In this document: positions 44,803-54,326 of the stretch, piece by piece
Layout: each line of letters starts with the position of its first letter
Numbering within the stretch: position 1 is the first letter of the stretch
Source: Pirellulales bacterium
GTDB taxonomy: Bacteria; Planctomycetota; Planctomycetia; Pirellulales; JACPPG01
DNA: 64,000 nucleotides
Direction: 5' to 3'
Assembly: GCA_036490175.1 (NCBI GenBank)
Contig: DASXEJ010000393.1
Location: 1 to 64,000, forward strand
The notes under the pieces: model-generated
The model's database searches: none
The model's input: the letters and a program-made list of their open reading frames with translations, nothing else
Told to the model about the DNA's origin: nothing
Position numbers and translations under genes: made by a program

Positions 44803-46107
44803 ATGTCAACTTCCTCGTCTCGCACGTTAACCGCCCCGGCCGACGCTTTTCCCACCCTCCGCAGCGAGATTGCCGGCCTGCCGGTGGGCGATCTGGCGGC
44901 GAAGTTCGGCACGCCGCTGTACGCCTACGACGCCGCCAAGATCTGCGAGCGGATCGAAGACCTGCGCGTCTTCGACACGATCCGCTACGCACAGAAGGCA
45001 AACTCGAATCTCGCCATTCTCGATTTGGTACGTCGTCAAGGCGTGCTAGTCGATGCGGTGAGCGCCGGCGAGGTGCAGCGCGCGCAGGCCGCGGGCTATG
45101 CGACCCACGGCGATCCCCCGCCGATCGTCTACACCGCCGATATCTTCGATCGCGAAGCGCTCGACCTGGTCACGGGCCTCGGGCTGCACGTGAATTGCGG
45201 CTCGCCCGACATGATCGATCAATTGGGCGAGCGTGCGCCGGGCAGCGCGATCACGTTGCGCGTAAATCCGGGGTTCGGCCACGGCCACAGCCGCAAGACA
45301 AACACCGGCGGCGAGCAGTCGAAGCACGGTATCTGGCACGAGCAGCTCGACGATTGTCTGCGCCGCGCCGATCACCACGGTTTGCAAATCACGGGCCTGC
45401 ATTTGCACATTGGCTCGGGCACCGATTTGGAGCATCTATCCCAAGTTTGCGAGGCGATGGAAAAGCTGGCCCTGACGGCCGGACGATCGATCAATTCGAT
45501 CAGCGCCGGTGGCGGCTTGCCGGTGCCGTATCGGTCGGGCGAATCGTACGTCGACGTCGACGTCTATTTTCAATTATGGGACGCGACGCGCAAGCGACTG
45601 GAAACGGCCTTTGGCCATCCAGTGCATCTGGAAATCGAGCCGGGCCGATACCTGGTCGCCGAGAGCGGCTACCTGGTCTCCGAGATTCGCGCCATCAAGC
45701 GGATGGGGGCCAACACGTTCTATTTGCTCGACGCGGGCTTCAACAATCTGGCCCGGCCAATCTTGTACGGGTCGTACCATCCGATGGCGGTGGTGCCGCG
45801 CGGCGAGCATTCCGGCACGCGCCCCACGGTCGAAGTGATCGTCGGTGGTCCGCTGTGCGAGTCGGGGGACATCTTCACGCAGACCGAAGGGGGCTTTGTC
45901 GCCACCCGCAGTTTGCCGGCCGCGCAAGTGGGAGACCTGGTCGTTATCGAGAATGCCGGCGCGTACGGCGCCGTGATGGGCTCGAATTACAACTCGAAGC
46001 CGATCGCCGCCGAAGTCCTTATCCGCTCGGGACAAGCCCACCTAGTCCGCGAGCGTCAATCGTTCGCAGACCTGGTCCGCGGTGAATCGATCCCACCGGC
46101 CGAATAG
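44803..46107 (+). CDS. lysA: Diaminopimelate decarboxylase
   Basis: A 434-residue fold type III PLP decarboxylase that makes L-lysine from meso-diaminopimelate, the last step of the lysine pathway. The PLP lysine is Lys65 in IRYAQKANSN. Other hallmarks are GLHLHIGSGTDLEHL (phosphate loop region), SISAGGGLPVPYRSGE, LEIEPGRYLVAESG and GGPLCESGDIFTQ with the active-site Cys, followed by ENAGAYGAVMGSNYNS. The start at 44803 gives a typical N-terminus; upstream in-frame sequence is non-coding in character. Confidence 0.95.
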   Translation: MSTSSSRTLTAPADAFPTLRSEIAGLPVGDLAAKFGTPLYAYDAAKICERIEDLRVFDTIRYAQKANSNLAILDLVRRQGVLVDAVSAGEVQRAQAAGYATHGDPPPIVYTADIFDREALDLVTGLGLHVNCGSPDMIDQLGERAPGSAITLRVNPGFGHGHSRKTNTGGEQSKHGIWHEQLDDCLRRADHHGLQITGLHLHIGSGTDLEHLSQVCEAMEKLALTAGRSINSISAGGGLPVPYRSGESYVDVDVYFQLWDATRKRLETAFGHPVHLEIEPGRYLVAESGYLVSEIRAIKRMGANTFYLLDAGFNNLARPILYGSYHPMAVVPRGEHSGTRPTVEVIVGGPLCESGDIFTQTEGGFVATRSLPAAQVGDLVVIENAGAYGAVMGSNYNSKPIAAEVLIRSGQAHLVRERQSFADLVRGESIPPAE

Positions 46108-46305
46108 GCGAGACGTCCCCGGGTGCAAATCCCACGGCGCTGGGGGCCCTCTGCCGATAATAGATCTGCCGCGACCAGTGCCGGAAATCTCGCCCTTTGG
46201 GGAGGCCGGATCACCTCGCGTTGACCCATCTTCGCCGGCGACCTAGAATCGAGTGTTCGCTCGTAATTCTTTGATTCGTTTGGATTTAGCGTTACGGAGT
46301 GCGGC

Positions 46306-47376
46306 ATGGCCGCGAGCCCGCCCTTGGCCCGATCGCGCGTGCGCCGGCCTCCGCTGTGGCTGCGGCTCAGTATGCCCTCGTGGCTGGTCTCTCTCCTCCT
46401 TCATGCCACGCTGCTGGTGGTCTTGGCAGTAACGGTGCAGGTGCGCCCGCGTGGCTTGCCTGGCGGCTTCGGGCGCGAGGGGTTGTCACTTTTCGAATCC
46501 AGCGGCGCAGGGGAGGGCTCGGGCGAGTATTTCGACGACGAACCGTCGGGCGGCGGTCCAGGAGCGATGGTTAACGTTTCCTCCGCGGCCGAAGCATCCT
46601 GGGGAAATGGTTCTGACCAAGGTGCCGGCGGCGCACTGTTCGATGACGCGCCCCCAGTCGATGCCCTGGCAGCACTACCCAAGACGGCAGGCGGCGGAGG
46701 AATGGGTTCGGTCGGAGAGGGCATCGCCGGAGCCACGGGCGCCGGCGGCTTTACCTCGGGCTCTGGTTCAGGTTCGGGCTCTGGGGGAAAAGGACGTGGC
46801 GGACCTGCTGGCGGTCGCGCGCGAACGAAGCTCTATGGCATCGAGGCCGATGGCTACAAGTTTATCTACGTCTTCGATCGCTCGGGCAGCATGGGGGGCT
46901 CGGGACAGAACACGCCGCTAAGTTCGGCGAAGGCCAACCTGCTGGCTAGCCTGGAAAGTCTGGGAGACACGCACCAGTTCCAGATTATTTTCTACAACGA
47001 AAAGCCCACCATGTTCGCGCTGGCCGGCCATCCCGACCGATTGGTGTTTGGCAACGAGGCGAATCGGGCGACCGCGCGGCAGTTTGTCCGCAATATCGTG
47101 GCCGATGGCGGCACGCGGCACGAAGAGGCGCTGTGGATGGCGCTCAACATGCAACCGGATGTGATCTTCTTTCTCACCGACGCCGACCAGCCTGAGCTGT
47201 CGCCCTCGCAAATGGAGAGGATCCAACGTGCTAACAATGGACGGTGCTCGATCAACACGATCGAGTTTGGATTGGGCCCGCCGATCCATAGCGATAACTT
47301 CCTGGTGCGATTGGCGCGGGAAAACAACGGCAAGTACACGTACGTCGATGTCTCCAAAAATGCGCTCAATCCGTAG
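46306..47376 (+). CDS. Membrane-anchored VWA domain protein
   Basis: A 356-residue protein with a TonB-like N-terminal TM (LSMPSWLVSLLLHATLLVVL, about 22-41) followed by a Gly/Ser-rich linker of about 130 residues. The C-terminal von Willebrand A domain (about 180-350) has a MIDAS motif FDRSGSMGGSG starting at Asp191 (Ser193 and Ser195 present). The family is typical of planctomycetes, often near ExbB/ExbD-like genes, but none are in this window. The next gene starts inside its last 17 bases, so translation is coupled. Confidence 0.88.
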   Translation: MAASPPLARSRVRRPPLWLRLSMPSWLVSLLLHATLLVVLAVTVQVRPRGLPGGFGREGLSLFESSGAGEGSGEYFDDEPSGGGPGAMVNVSSAAEASWGNGSDQGAGGALFDDAPPVDALAALPKTAGGGGMGSVGEGIAGATGAGGFTSGSGSGSGSGGKGRGGPAGGRARTKLYGIEADGYKFIYVFDRSGSMGGSGQNTPLSSAKANLLASLESLGDTHQFQIIFYNEKPTMFALAGHPDRLVFGNEANRATARQFVRNIVADGGTRHEEALWMALNMQPDVIFFLTDADQPELSPSQMERIQRANNGRCSINTIEFGLGPPIHSDNFLVRLARENNGKYTYVDVSKNALNP

Positions 47377-48484
47377 CACGACTGGTTGCCTCTGGCGCGC
47401 GACCGCTGGCACTCGTAGCCGACTGGCGCCTGGGCATCGCCTGGGGACGGCGCCATTGGGGAAGTGGTTCCTGGCGGCCCTGACGTTTATTGCCTGGTCG
47501 GCCCGCAATGTGGCGGCCGATGACGCGGTGTATCTGGCCGCCGGGGGAAATTCGCAAGCACGGGCGAAAATCCCGGGCCAGATTCTGGATTACAACGGCC
47601 GGGAGCTGGTGTTGAAAACTCCTGGCGGCGAAAAGCGCTATCCCACTGACCAGGTCGTCGATGTCGATACCGAGTGGACCCCCGTGCATCTGGCGGCGGA
47701 CGAGCTGTTCGACAGGCGCGAGTATGCCGCGGCGCTCTCCAAGTACGAAGAGTCCATGCGCGGCGAGTCGCGCCGCTGGGTGCAGCGCCGCATCGTCGCC
47801 CAAATGATTTGGTGCCTGCGGAACGTCGACCAATATCGGCGCGCCGCGGACCTCTTTTTAGCGCTCGCCAAAGATGACCCGGCAATGTTGTACTTCGCCT
47901 GTATTCCGCTGCGCTGGTTGCCGGGCCAGCCGACGGCCGAGCTCGATAAGAAAAGCCGCGAATGGCTGGCGAGCGACCTGCCACCGGCCACGCTGATTGG
48001 TGCCAGCCATTTACTGTCGACGGGCGACCGCGCGGCGATCGTCGCCCGTCTGGAAAAGCTGGCCGACAGCAAGAATGCCCGCGTAGCGGCGCTGGCCCGG
48101 GCCTTGATGTGGAGCGCCACGTTTACTTCGGCCACGTCCAAGCAACTACAACAATGGAGCCGCGACATCGAGAAATTTCCCGATGCCGTGCGGGCGGGCC
48201 CCTACTTTGTATTGGGGCGGGCACTGCTGCAACACCAGCAGCCTGAGGATGCGGCGCTCAACCTGCTGCACGTGCCGCTGCTGTATGCCGACGATCGGAC
48301 GCTGGCCGCGACCGCGCTGTGCGAAGCCGGGCACGCGCTGGAACAGGCAAAGCGGCCAGACGGGGCGGCGCGCTTGTACCGCGAGGTGCTGGGCGATTAT
48401 CCAGACTCACGGCCGGCCGCCGATGCGCAGCAGCGTCTTAAAGATATCGATGCAAAACCGGTCGCGCCGGCTGAAGGCGACTGA
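47360..48484 (+). CDS. Secreted TPR-like repeat protein
   Basis: A 374-residue protein with a signal-type segment (LGKWFLAALTFIAWSARNVAA) after an Arg-rich start. The rest is predicted helical repeats with alternate hydrophobic heptads, consistent with TPR-like units (for example DRREYAAALSKYEESMRG and HALEQAKRPDGAARLYREV). A short N-terminal beta segment (KIPGQILDYNGRELVLKTP) precedes them. The ATG overlaps the VWA gene by 17 bases. The three genes (VWA and two TPR proteins) form one operon. Confidence 0.8.
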   Translation: MRSIRSTTGCLWRATAGTRSRLAPGHRLGTAPLGKWFLAALTFIAWSARNVAADDAVYLAAGGNSQARAKIPGQILDYNGRELVLKTPGGEKRYPTDQVVDVDTEWTPVHLAADELFDRREYAAALSKYEESMRGESRRWVQRRIVAQMIWCLRNVDQYRRAADLFLALAKDDPAMLYFACIPLRWLPGQPTAELDKKSREWLASDLPPATLIGASHLLSTGDRAAIVARLEKLADSKNARVAALARALMWSATFTSATSKQLQQWSRDIEKFPDAVRAGPYFVLGRALLQHQQPEDAALNLLHVPLLYADDRTLAATALCEAGHALEQAKRPDGAARLYREVLGDYPDSRPAADAQQRLKDIDAKPVAPAEGD

Positions 48485-48497
48485 ATTTTCAGGCGAC

Positions 48498-51029
48498 ATG
48501 CGCATTTACCTTTCGAGACAGATCGCACCTTGCATTCGTCCGGCAGCGCTGCTGCTGCCATGGCTGGCGTTATGCATTGTGGGGTCGATTGTCGCGTGGC
48601 CGGTGGCTGCGCAATCGCTCGATGCGCGCTTTCTGGACGGCGTACGTGAGCGGCAGCTATTCTCGCTGGCTGAGAAATTCTGCCGCGACCGGCTGGCCCG
48701 CCAAGACTTACCCGAGGAGCGCCGCGCGGAACTGTCGATTGAACTTTCGCGCTGCCTGACCGAAGAGGCTTTGCAATCCGCGCCCGAGAAGCGCGATGCG
48801 ATTTGGCAGCAGGCCATGAAGGTGGTCGACCAATTCGCCAAGCAGTATCCGCAGAATCCGCGCCTGGTTCAGGTGCGTGTGCAGCGCGGCCTTGTACAAC
48901 TGACCTGGGGCGAGTTGCTCGCGCAGGAGGCGGAACTCGCCGGCGACAAACCCGGCCGCATAGCAAAGGCTCAGGACCATTTACGGGAAGCGATCGAAGA
49001 ACTGCGCAAAGCAGAGACCAAAACCGCCGAGCTATTGCGGCGCCAGCAACCCGGGCGCAAATCTGACGCGGCCGAACTGAGCAGCGTCGAGTTACGTTCG
49101 CTGGAGAAGAACATTCAATATCAACTGGCGCGCGCCTTGCGCAGCCAAGGAGAAAGCTATCCGGCGGATAGCGCCGATCGGATCAACTCGCTGACCCAGG
49201 CCGTCGAGCTGTTTCGCAATCTGGCGCAGGGGGACACGGCTGATCCGCTCACCTGGCCCAGCCGATTGGATGCCGCCGCTTGTTATCGGTTGCTGGGGCA
49301 TCTAGAGGCGGCCGCGCGGCGCTTGGACCTGGCCGAAGAAGATTCACCGCCGGCGCGATATGAAATGCGGGCGCGAGCCGAGCGCATCCGTCTGGAACTG
49401 GCCGAAGATCATCTTGATCAAGCCCTAGGCCTGGCAGAAAAGAATCGTATGTGGAACGGCCAGCCGCTGGCCGACTTGGACTATGCCGTCCTGGAGGCCT
49501 TTTTGGCGGCATGGCGCCGTGCTGCCGACGCCAACGACGCGGCCTCCTCGGCTGCCTGGCAAGCAAAAGCCACGGCAGCGGTTCGCGACCTCGACCAGCG
49601 GCATGGTCCGTATTGGCGGCGGCGTGCCGAGAGTCTCTTTGCCGAGCAGGTGGCCGCCAATCCGGCGACCACGGATGTCGCGGTGTTGACGCGCGCCGCC
49701 GAAGGTTTCTATCGCGCGGGCCAGCCTGACGATGCGCTTACGGCCTACGATCGCGCGATCAAGCAAGCACGCGGGTCGAGTCAGGAGGCGAAGGCGTTCG
49801 AGCTGGGTTATGCCGCCGCGGCAATCGAGCACCAGCGCCAACACTACGCCGCTGCCGCCGACCGGTTTCGCCAGGTGGCGTTGGCAACACCGGCACAGCC
49901 TAAGGCTGCCGAAGCGCATTTGTTGGCCATTTACGATTTAGGAAAAGAGGCTCGCAAGACGCCTAGCGTCATCGAGCGTTATGTGGAAATGCTCGCCGAA
50001 CATCTGGCCACCTGGCCCAAGGCAACGACCGCCGATCGCGCTCACCTGTGGTTGGCGCGCGTACACGAGCGCGATCGCGCGTGGCAACGTGCCCTCGACG
50101 ACTATCAGGCCGTGCGGCCAGGCTCCGAATCGGCGGCCGAGGCCGCGGCAGGACTCGCCCGCTCGTATCAGGCGCTATTGGCCGAACAGCAGTCGGCCGG
50201 CAAATCCACTTCGGCCACGGCCTTGGCGGCCGTGGCCGAAGTGGAAGCAACCAGTGGTATCAAGAAGTCGGCGCCGCCAGGTTGGAACGCCGAGCAGCAA
50301 CAGGCCGTACTGGCGGCGGCAAAGATATTGCTCGAGTACACGGATAACGGATTTGCCAAGGCCGAGCAACTGTTGTCGCTGGCGATCGAGCAGGCCGGCG
50401 AAGCGTCGGACGAATGGAGAGCGTCGGCCGAGGCGTTATTGGTCTTTGCCATCGCCGCACAGGGGCGCACGGCGGATGCGCAGCGTCACGCCGCGGCACT
50501 GGGCCATGCCGATCCCGGTGCGTTGCGATCGCTCGTCGAGGGGCTCGGTCGACTGTGTGAATCGGCCCAACCCGCCTTGCGGACGAAGCTGGCGACCCTG
50601 GAGTTGCAGATCTTGGAAATGATCGGCGAGCAGTCGGCCGACGCGAACGACGAGGATCGTCGATCGCTGGCTCTGGCCCACGCCCACGCGCTGGGTGCGA
50701 GCGGGCGCAAGGAAGAGGGCATCGGTGAATTGAAAAAGCTCGCCGAAGCGAACCCGCGCGAGGGACGCATCCAGGAGTCGCTGGCCCTGGCTCTGTGGGA
50801 TGCTGGCGATCCGCAGGCGCTGGCGGCCTGGCAAAATGTCGAACGCAAATCACGGTCGGGCAACGAGCGCTGGCTGCGCGCGAAACTTTACGAAGCGCTG
50901 ATTTACGAGCGCACTGGCGACCGCCAGCACGCCGCCCAAGCGGTGAATGTCGTAAAAAACCTGTACCCCGAAATGGGCGGAACGGTCCTTAAGCAGCAGT
51001 TTCTCGACGTGTTGAAGCGGTGCGAGTAA
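48498..51029 (+). CDS. Large secreted TPR protein
   Basis: An 843-residue protein beginning with a signal segment (PAALLLPWLALCIVGSIVAW) and followed by about twenty Ala/Leu-rich helical pairs. Clear TPR-like stretches include FYRAGQPDDALTAYDRAIKQ and ARSQG-like ALRSQGESYPADSADRINS. It starts 13 bases after the preceding gene. There is no enzymatic motif. The composition (Ala, Arg, Glu, Leu) is that of a protein-protein scaffold. Its role with the VWA protein is presumably in an envelope complex, which is an inference. Confidence 0.82.
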   Translation: MRIYLSRQIAPCIRPAALLLPWLALCIVGSIVAWPVAAQSLDARFLDGVRERQLFSLAEKFCRDRLARQDLPEERRAELSIELSRCLTEEALQSAPEKRDAIWQQAMKVVDQFAKQYPQNPRLVQVRVQRGLVQLTWGELLAQEAELAGDKPGRIAKAQDHLREAIEELRKAETKTAELLRRQQPGRKSDAAELSSVELRSLEKNIQYQLARALRSQGESYPADSADRINSLTQAVELFRNLAQGDTADPLTWPSRLDAAACYRLLGHLEAAARRLDLAEEDSPPARYEMRARAERIRLELAEDHLDQALGLAEKNRMWNGQPLADLDYAVLEAFLAAWRRAADANDAASSAAWQAKATAAVRDLDQRHGPYWRRRAESLFAEQVAANPATTDVAVLTRAAEGFYRAGQPDDALTAYDRAIKQARGSSQEAKAFELGYAAAAIEHQRQHYAAAADRFRQVALATPAQPKAAEAHLLAIYDLGKEARKTPSVIERYVEMLAEHLATWPKATTADRAHLWLARVHERDRAWQRALDDYQAVRPGSESAAEAAAGLARSYQALLAEQQSAGKSTSATALAAVAEVEATSGIKKSAPPGWNAEQQQAVLAAAKILLEYTDNGFAKAEQLLSLAIEQAGEASDEWRASAEALLVFAIAAQGRTADAQRHAAALGHADPGALRSLVEGLGRLCESAQPALRTKLATLELQILEMIGEQSADANDEDRRSLALAHAHALGASGRKEEGIGELKKLAEANPREGRIQESLALALWDAGDPQALAAWQNVERKSRSGNERWLRAKLYEALIYERTGDRQHAAQAVNVVKNLYPEMGGTVLKQQFLDVLKRCE

Positions 51030-51330
51030 GCGAAGCTGCGACTTTCATTGCCAGGCGCCCACTATTAAGATGACCCCGGCGGATTTACCCTAGTGGTCTG
51101 ACGCTGCTTGGCAACGTTCGGGAGGGTGCCACGCACACACTTGCATGGATGCGTCATCGCTACCAAGGTTGTTTTTGCAGCCCACGCGGTGCGTGGGGAT
51201 GGCACCCGGCAATCTAAGACTCGATTATGATGCGCGATTAGATCACGGCTCTTTGTAACTTTGATGCGCTGTCGCTAGCCATCTCGCAGGCGACAGACCC
51301 ACGATTGGCACTTCCTTTTGAGCGACCACC
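51030..51330. other. Intergenic region with an inverted repeat
   Basis: No coding sequence was recognised here. The middle part holds the GGGTGCCACGCAC inverted repeat described separately. The start of the next gene has no strong ribosome site visible. Confidence 0.45.
51124..51207. repeat. GGGTGCC inverted repeat
   Basis: GGGTGCCACGCAC (51124-51136) faces GTGCGTGGGGATGGCACCC (51189-51207); allowing a 6-base insertion in the right arm, the outer GGGTGCC and inner CGCAC parts pair. The interior contains further GCAT/ATGC pairs. It looks like a small structured element or degenerate repetitive element. It is seen only once in this window. Confidence 0.5.
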
Positions 51331-52992
51331 ATGGATTATGAGCTTCCCACGACGACACGCCCAGCCCGCATCGGTAAGAACCAGGTTCTGCTGGTGGCCA
51401 GTGGCGATCTGCGCCCGGCCGCCAATCGGAACTGCTGGGCTTCGCAACTAGACATGGAGCAGAAACTGGGTCAGGCGCTCGCTGACGCCGGGCACGAATT
51501 GGTGCGCGCGCATCCCTATCGCGAGGACCAAGGGCATGGCTTCATCAGTTCGCAAAAAGAAGGCATGTGCGTCTTTGCCGGCCTTGATTCCAAAGCTCCG
51601 CTGATCGTGGCCGAGGCCGTGTGGCAGTACTCTCATCATGTTCTACACGGGCTGGCATCGCACCGCGGGCCGATCCTCACCGTGGCTAACTGGTCGGGCA
51701 CGTGGCCAGGGCTAGTGGGCATGTTGAACCTGAACGGCTCGCTGACCAAGGCCGACGTCCCCTATTCGACCCTGTGGAGCGAAGATTTTACGGACGAGTT
51801 CTTCACCTCGGGGCTGCGCCGTTGGCTTCGCAAAGGCGAACTTCGGCACAAGACCGAACACGTCGTATCGTGGGATGATGTGAAGCCGCCTCGCGCCGAG
51901 CGGCGACTCGGCAAAGCGCTGGCCGAACAGCTGCTCGCCAACAAAGCCATCATGGGCGTGTTCGACGAAGGTTGCATGGGCATGTTCAACGCCATCGTGC
52001 CAGACCATTTGCTGCAGCCGACCGGGGTCTACAAGGAACGACTCAGTCAATCGGCCCTGTACTACGAATCAACTCAGGTGTCCGACGACGAAGCGACGGC
52101 TGTGCGCCGCTGGATGGAAGATCGCGGCATGAAGTTCGTCACCGGCACCCGCGCCGAAGATGAATTGACCGACGAACAAATCCATCAGCAGTGCAAAATG
52201 TACGTGGCGGCCGTGCGCATCGCCGATGACTTTGGGTGCCATACGATCGGTATTCAATACCAGCAGGGACTGAAAGATCTGCTCCCAGCGAGCGACCTGG
52301 TCGAGGGGACGCTGAACAACGCCGACCGGCCGCCGGTCACCAGCCGCGACGGCTCACGCGTGCTCTACGAGGGTCAGCCGCTGCCACATTTCAATGAAGT
52401 CGACGAGTGCGCAGGCTTGGACGCCCTAATGACGTATCGTATCCATCGAGCGATGGGCCAACCGGTAGAAAACACTCTGCACGACATTCGCTGGGGAGAT
52501 ATCGATCGGTCTGGCACTGTTGCGGACTACGTGTGGGTCTTCCTGATTAGCGGCGCGGCGCCGCCGGCGCATTTCACCGGGGGCTGGAGCGGAGCTTCGA
52601 GCGAACGACAACCGCCGATGTACTTCCGCATGGGGGGTGGCACGTTGAAGGGCGTTTCGCGGCCGGGCGAGATCGTCTGGTCGCGCGTCTACGTCGCGCG
52701 CGATCGCTTGAAGATGGACCTGGGACGGGCGCGAGTCGTCGAATTGCCAGCAGAGGAAACCGAGCGACGCTGGCAGGCCACGACGCCGCAGTGGCCGATC
52801 ATGCACGCCGTCACCTACGGCGTATCGCGCGACCAAATGATGGCCCGGCATAAGAGCAATCACATTCACGTTGTCTATGCCAACAGCGCCGACGAGGCCG
52901 ACCGGGCCCTCTGCGCAAAGGCCGCGATGGCGGATGCGCTCGGATTGGAAGTGTCGCTGTGCGGCACGCGCGCCGACGGTAAAAGTTGGTAG
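51331..52992 (+). CDS. L-fucose/arabinose isomerase-like protein
   Basis: A 553-residue cytosolic protein that reads like the large fucose/arabinose-isomerase-related group found in planctomycetes. Typical stretches include [19 protein letters not shown] (about 18-36), the conserved [18 protein letters not shown] (about 211-228), and [17 protein letters not shown]. Whether it isomerises a sugar is unknown; family members differ in substrate. No signal peptide and no operon partner are seen; the lipoprotein gene follows after 99 bases. Confidence 0.65.
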   Translation: MDYELPTTTRPARIGKNQVLLVASGDLRPAANRNCWASQLDMEQKLGQALADAGHELVRAHPYREDQGHGFISSQKEGMCVFAGLDSKAPLIVAEAVWQYSHHVLHGLASHRGPILTVANWSGTWPGLVGMLNLNGSLTKADVPYSTLWSEDFTDEFFTSGLRRWLRKGELRHKTEHVVSWDDVKPPRAERRLGKALAEQLLANKAIMGVFDEGCMGMFNAIVPDHLLQPTGVYKERLSQSALYYESTQVSDDEATAVRRWMEDRGMKFVTGTRAEDELTDEQIHQQCKMYVAAVRIADDFGCHTIGIQYQQGLKDLLPASDLVEGTLNNADRPPVTSRDGSRVLYEGQPLPHFNEVDECAGLDALMTYRIHRAMGQPVENTLHDIRWGDIDRSGTVADYVWVFLISGAAPPAHFTGGWSGASSERQPPMYFRMGGGTLKGVSRPGEIVWSRVYVARDRLKMDLGRARVVELPAEETERRWQATTPQWPIMHAVTYGVSRDQMMARHKSNHIHVVYANSADEADRALCAKAAMADALGLEVSLCGTRADGKSW

Positions 52993-53091
52993 CCGATGGC
53001 AACGTACGACGATGCCTGGCCCGTTGACACGTCGTGCGTGGCTGCCGAGAATCGCAATATCCCCTCGAAAACCAACTTTTGGACGGCTGGC

Positions 53092-53850
53092 ATGTCAACG
53101 AGCGCGCGACAGCGGACTGTTTTGGCCGTCTCTGCGGTATTGGCCACGCTCACGGCCGGATGTGGAACGAGCGAATACGAGAGACGAGTCAAGGAGGGAG
53201 CGGAAATCCTCAAAGTGGGGATGATCTTTTCGGCTATTTCACCGACGCCCTTTGAGATCCCGGGCACGCCCATCCTGTTGCGGCTGCCGACCTTTATCAA
53301 TGCGTCTTCCAAGGCGTTCACAGAGGATTCGGCCGATCCGCGCGGGCAGGGGAAGGTAAGTCCCGATCGCGTGCAGCCCCCGTTTCTGAAATTGCCGGGC
53401 CTGCGGGTTTGTTACGAAATGACCGGCATGGATGAAGCCACTGGGCAGCCGCAGTACTTCTATTGTTACTTGGCGGTTGCTCCGGCGGACCAGCCTGGGG
53501 CTGACGGCAAACCCTTCGAGGAATCCGTGCAGTCGCAGTTGGCGACAAAGTTCTCGGCACAGCCGCAATGGGAAGATATGAAGTGCCCTCTCCAGACCGG
53601 GCAGACGGTCGATTGGAGGCGGATTACGGTTAAGGGACCGCAACCATTCCTAAACGCGTCTGGGGCACCAGGCAGTCCGGAACTGCCAGGGACGTTTGAA
53701 GTCTACAGCAAAGACGTTGACGGCCAGCGCGTCATCATCGCCTGGAGATTTCCGAGCGCGATCAAAGAACCCATCGCCGATACCGCGCGTCTCGTGGCAG
53801 GCAGCATCTCGACGGCTGCGGCCGCTAATCCGCCTGCGGCGGCCAACTAG
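53092..53850 (+). CDS. Putative lipoprotein of unknown function
   Basis: A 252-residue protein with a lipoprotein signal peptide (VLAVSAVLATLTAGC, lipobox LTAGC at about 21-25). The mature part is rich in Pro, Gln and Phe with blocks such as GTPILLRLPTFINASSKAF and YEMTGMDEATGQPQYFYCY, and an Ala/Pro tail. The start at 53092 places the signal peptide at the N-terminus. No family is recognised. Confidence 0.72.
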   Translation: MSTSARQRTVLAVSAVLATLTAGCGTSEYERRVKEGAEILKVGMIFSAISPTPFEIPGTPILLRLPTFINASSKAFTEDSADPRGQGKVSPDRVQPPFLKLPGLRVCYEMTGMDEATGQPQYFYCYLAVAPADQPGADGKPFEESVQSQLATKFSAQPQWEDMKCPLQTGQTVDWRRITVKGPQPFLNASGAPGSPELPGTFEVYSKDVDGQRVIIAWRFPSAIKEPIADTARLVAGSISTAAAANPPAAAN

Positions 53851-53865
53851 CGGGACGCGGCCCGA

Positions 53866-54324
53866 TTATTTCTTTCCCAGGGCGCGCTGGTTGCGAAAGA
53901 ATCCGCTGAGCAACTCGCTCGATTCCTGTGCCAGCACGCCGCCAACCGTTTCGACGCGGTGATTCAGGCGACGATCGCTGACCAGTTGGAAGAGGGTGTG
54001 TACCGCGCCGGCTTTGGGATCGGTCGCGCCGTAAATCAGCCACGGCAGACGGGCCTGCACGATGGCTCCGGCGCACATCGGGCAGGGCTCTAAAGTGACG
54101 TACAGCAGACAGTCGTCCAAGCGCCAACTGCCGCGCGCCGCCGCGGCTTGCGTGATGGCGATCATCTCGGCATGTGCCGTGGGATCTTGCAGCTGCTCGC
54201 GCTGATTGTGGGCCGCGGCGATGACGCGCCCTTCGTGGATAATCACGGCGCCCACGGGAACTTCGTCTTGCTCGAAAGCCCGTCGCGCCTCGGCGAGCGC
54301 CAATTGCATGAACTCTTCGTGCAC
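53866..54324 (-). CDS. tadA: tRNA-specific adenosine deaminase TadA
   Basis: A 152-residue zinc deaminase that converts A34 to inosine in tRNA-Arg(ACG). The zinc site is complete: His51 and the catalytic Glu53 in HAEM, and Cys81 and Cys84 in PCPMC. The substrate-binding block [20 protein letters not shown] precedes it. The length and the start near [10 protein letters not shown] match the family. It starts 2 bases after the stop of the TIGR03790 gene on the same strand, an odd pairing with a secreted protein. Confidence 0.95.
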   Translation of the reverse strand: MHEEFMQLALAEARRAFEQDEVPVGAVIIHEGRVIAAAHNQREQLQDPTAHAEMIAITQAAAARGSWRLDDCLLYVTLEPCPMCAGAIVQARLPWLIYGATDPKAGAVHTLFQLVSDRRLNHRVETVGGVLAQESSELLSGFFRNQRALGKK

Positions 54325-54326
54325 GG

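Noticed and set aside
46110-46140. T-arm-like stretch GGGTGCAAATCCCA after lysA
   Set aside because: No acceptor stem, D arm or anticodon arm could be built around it, so it is not a tRNA.
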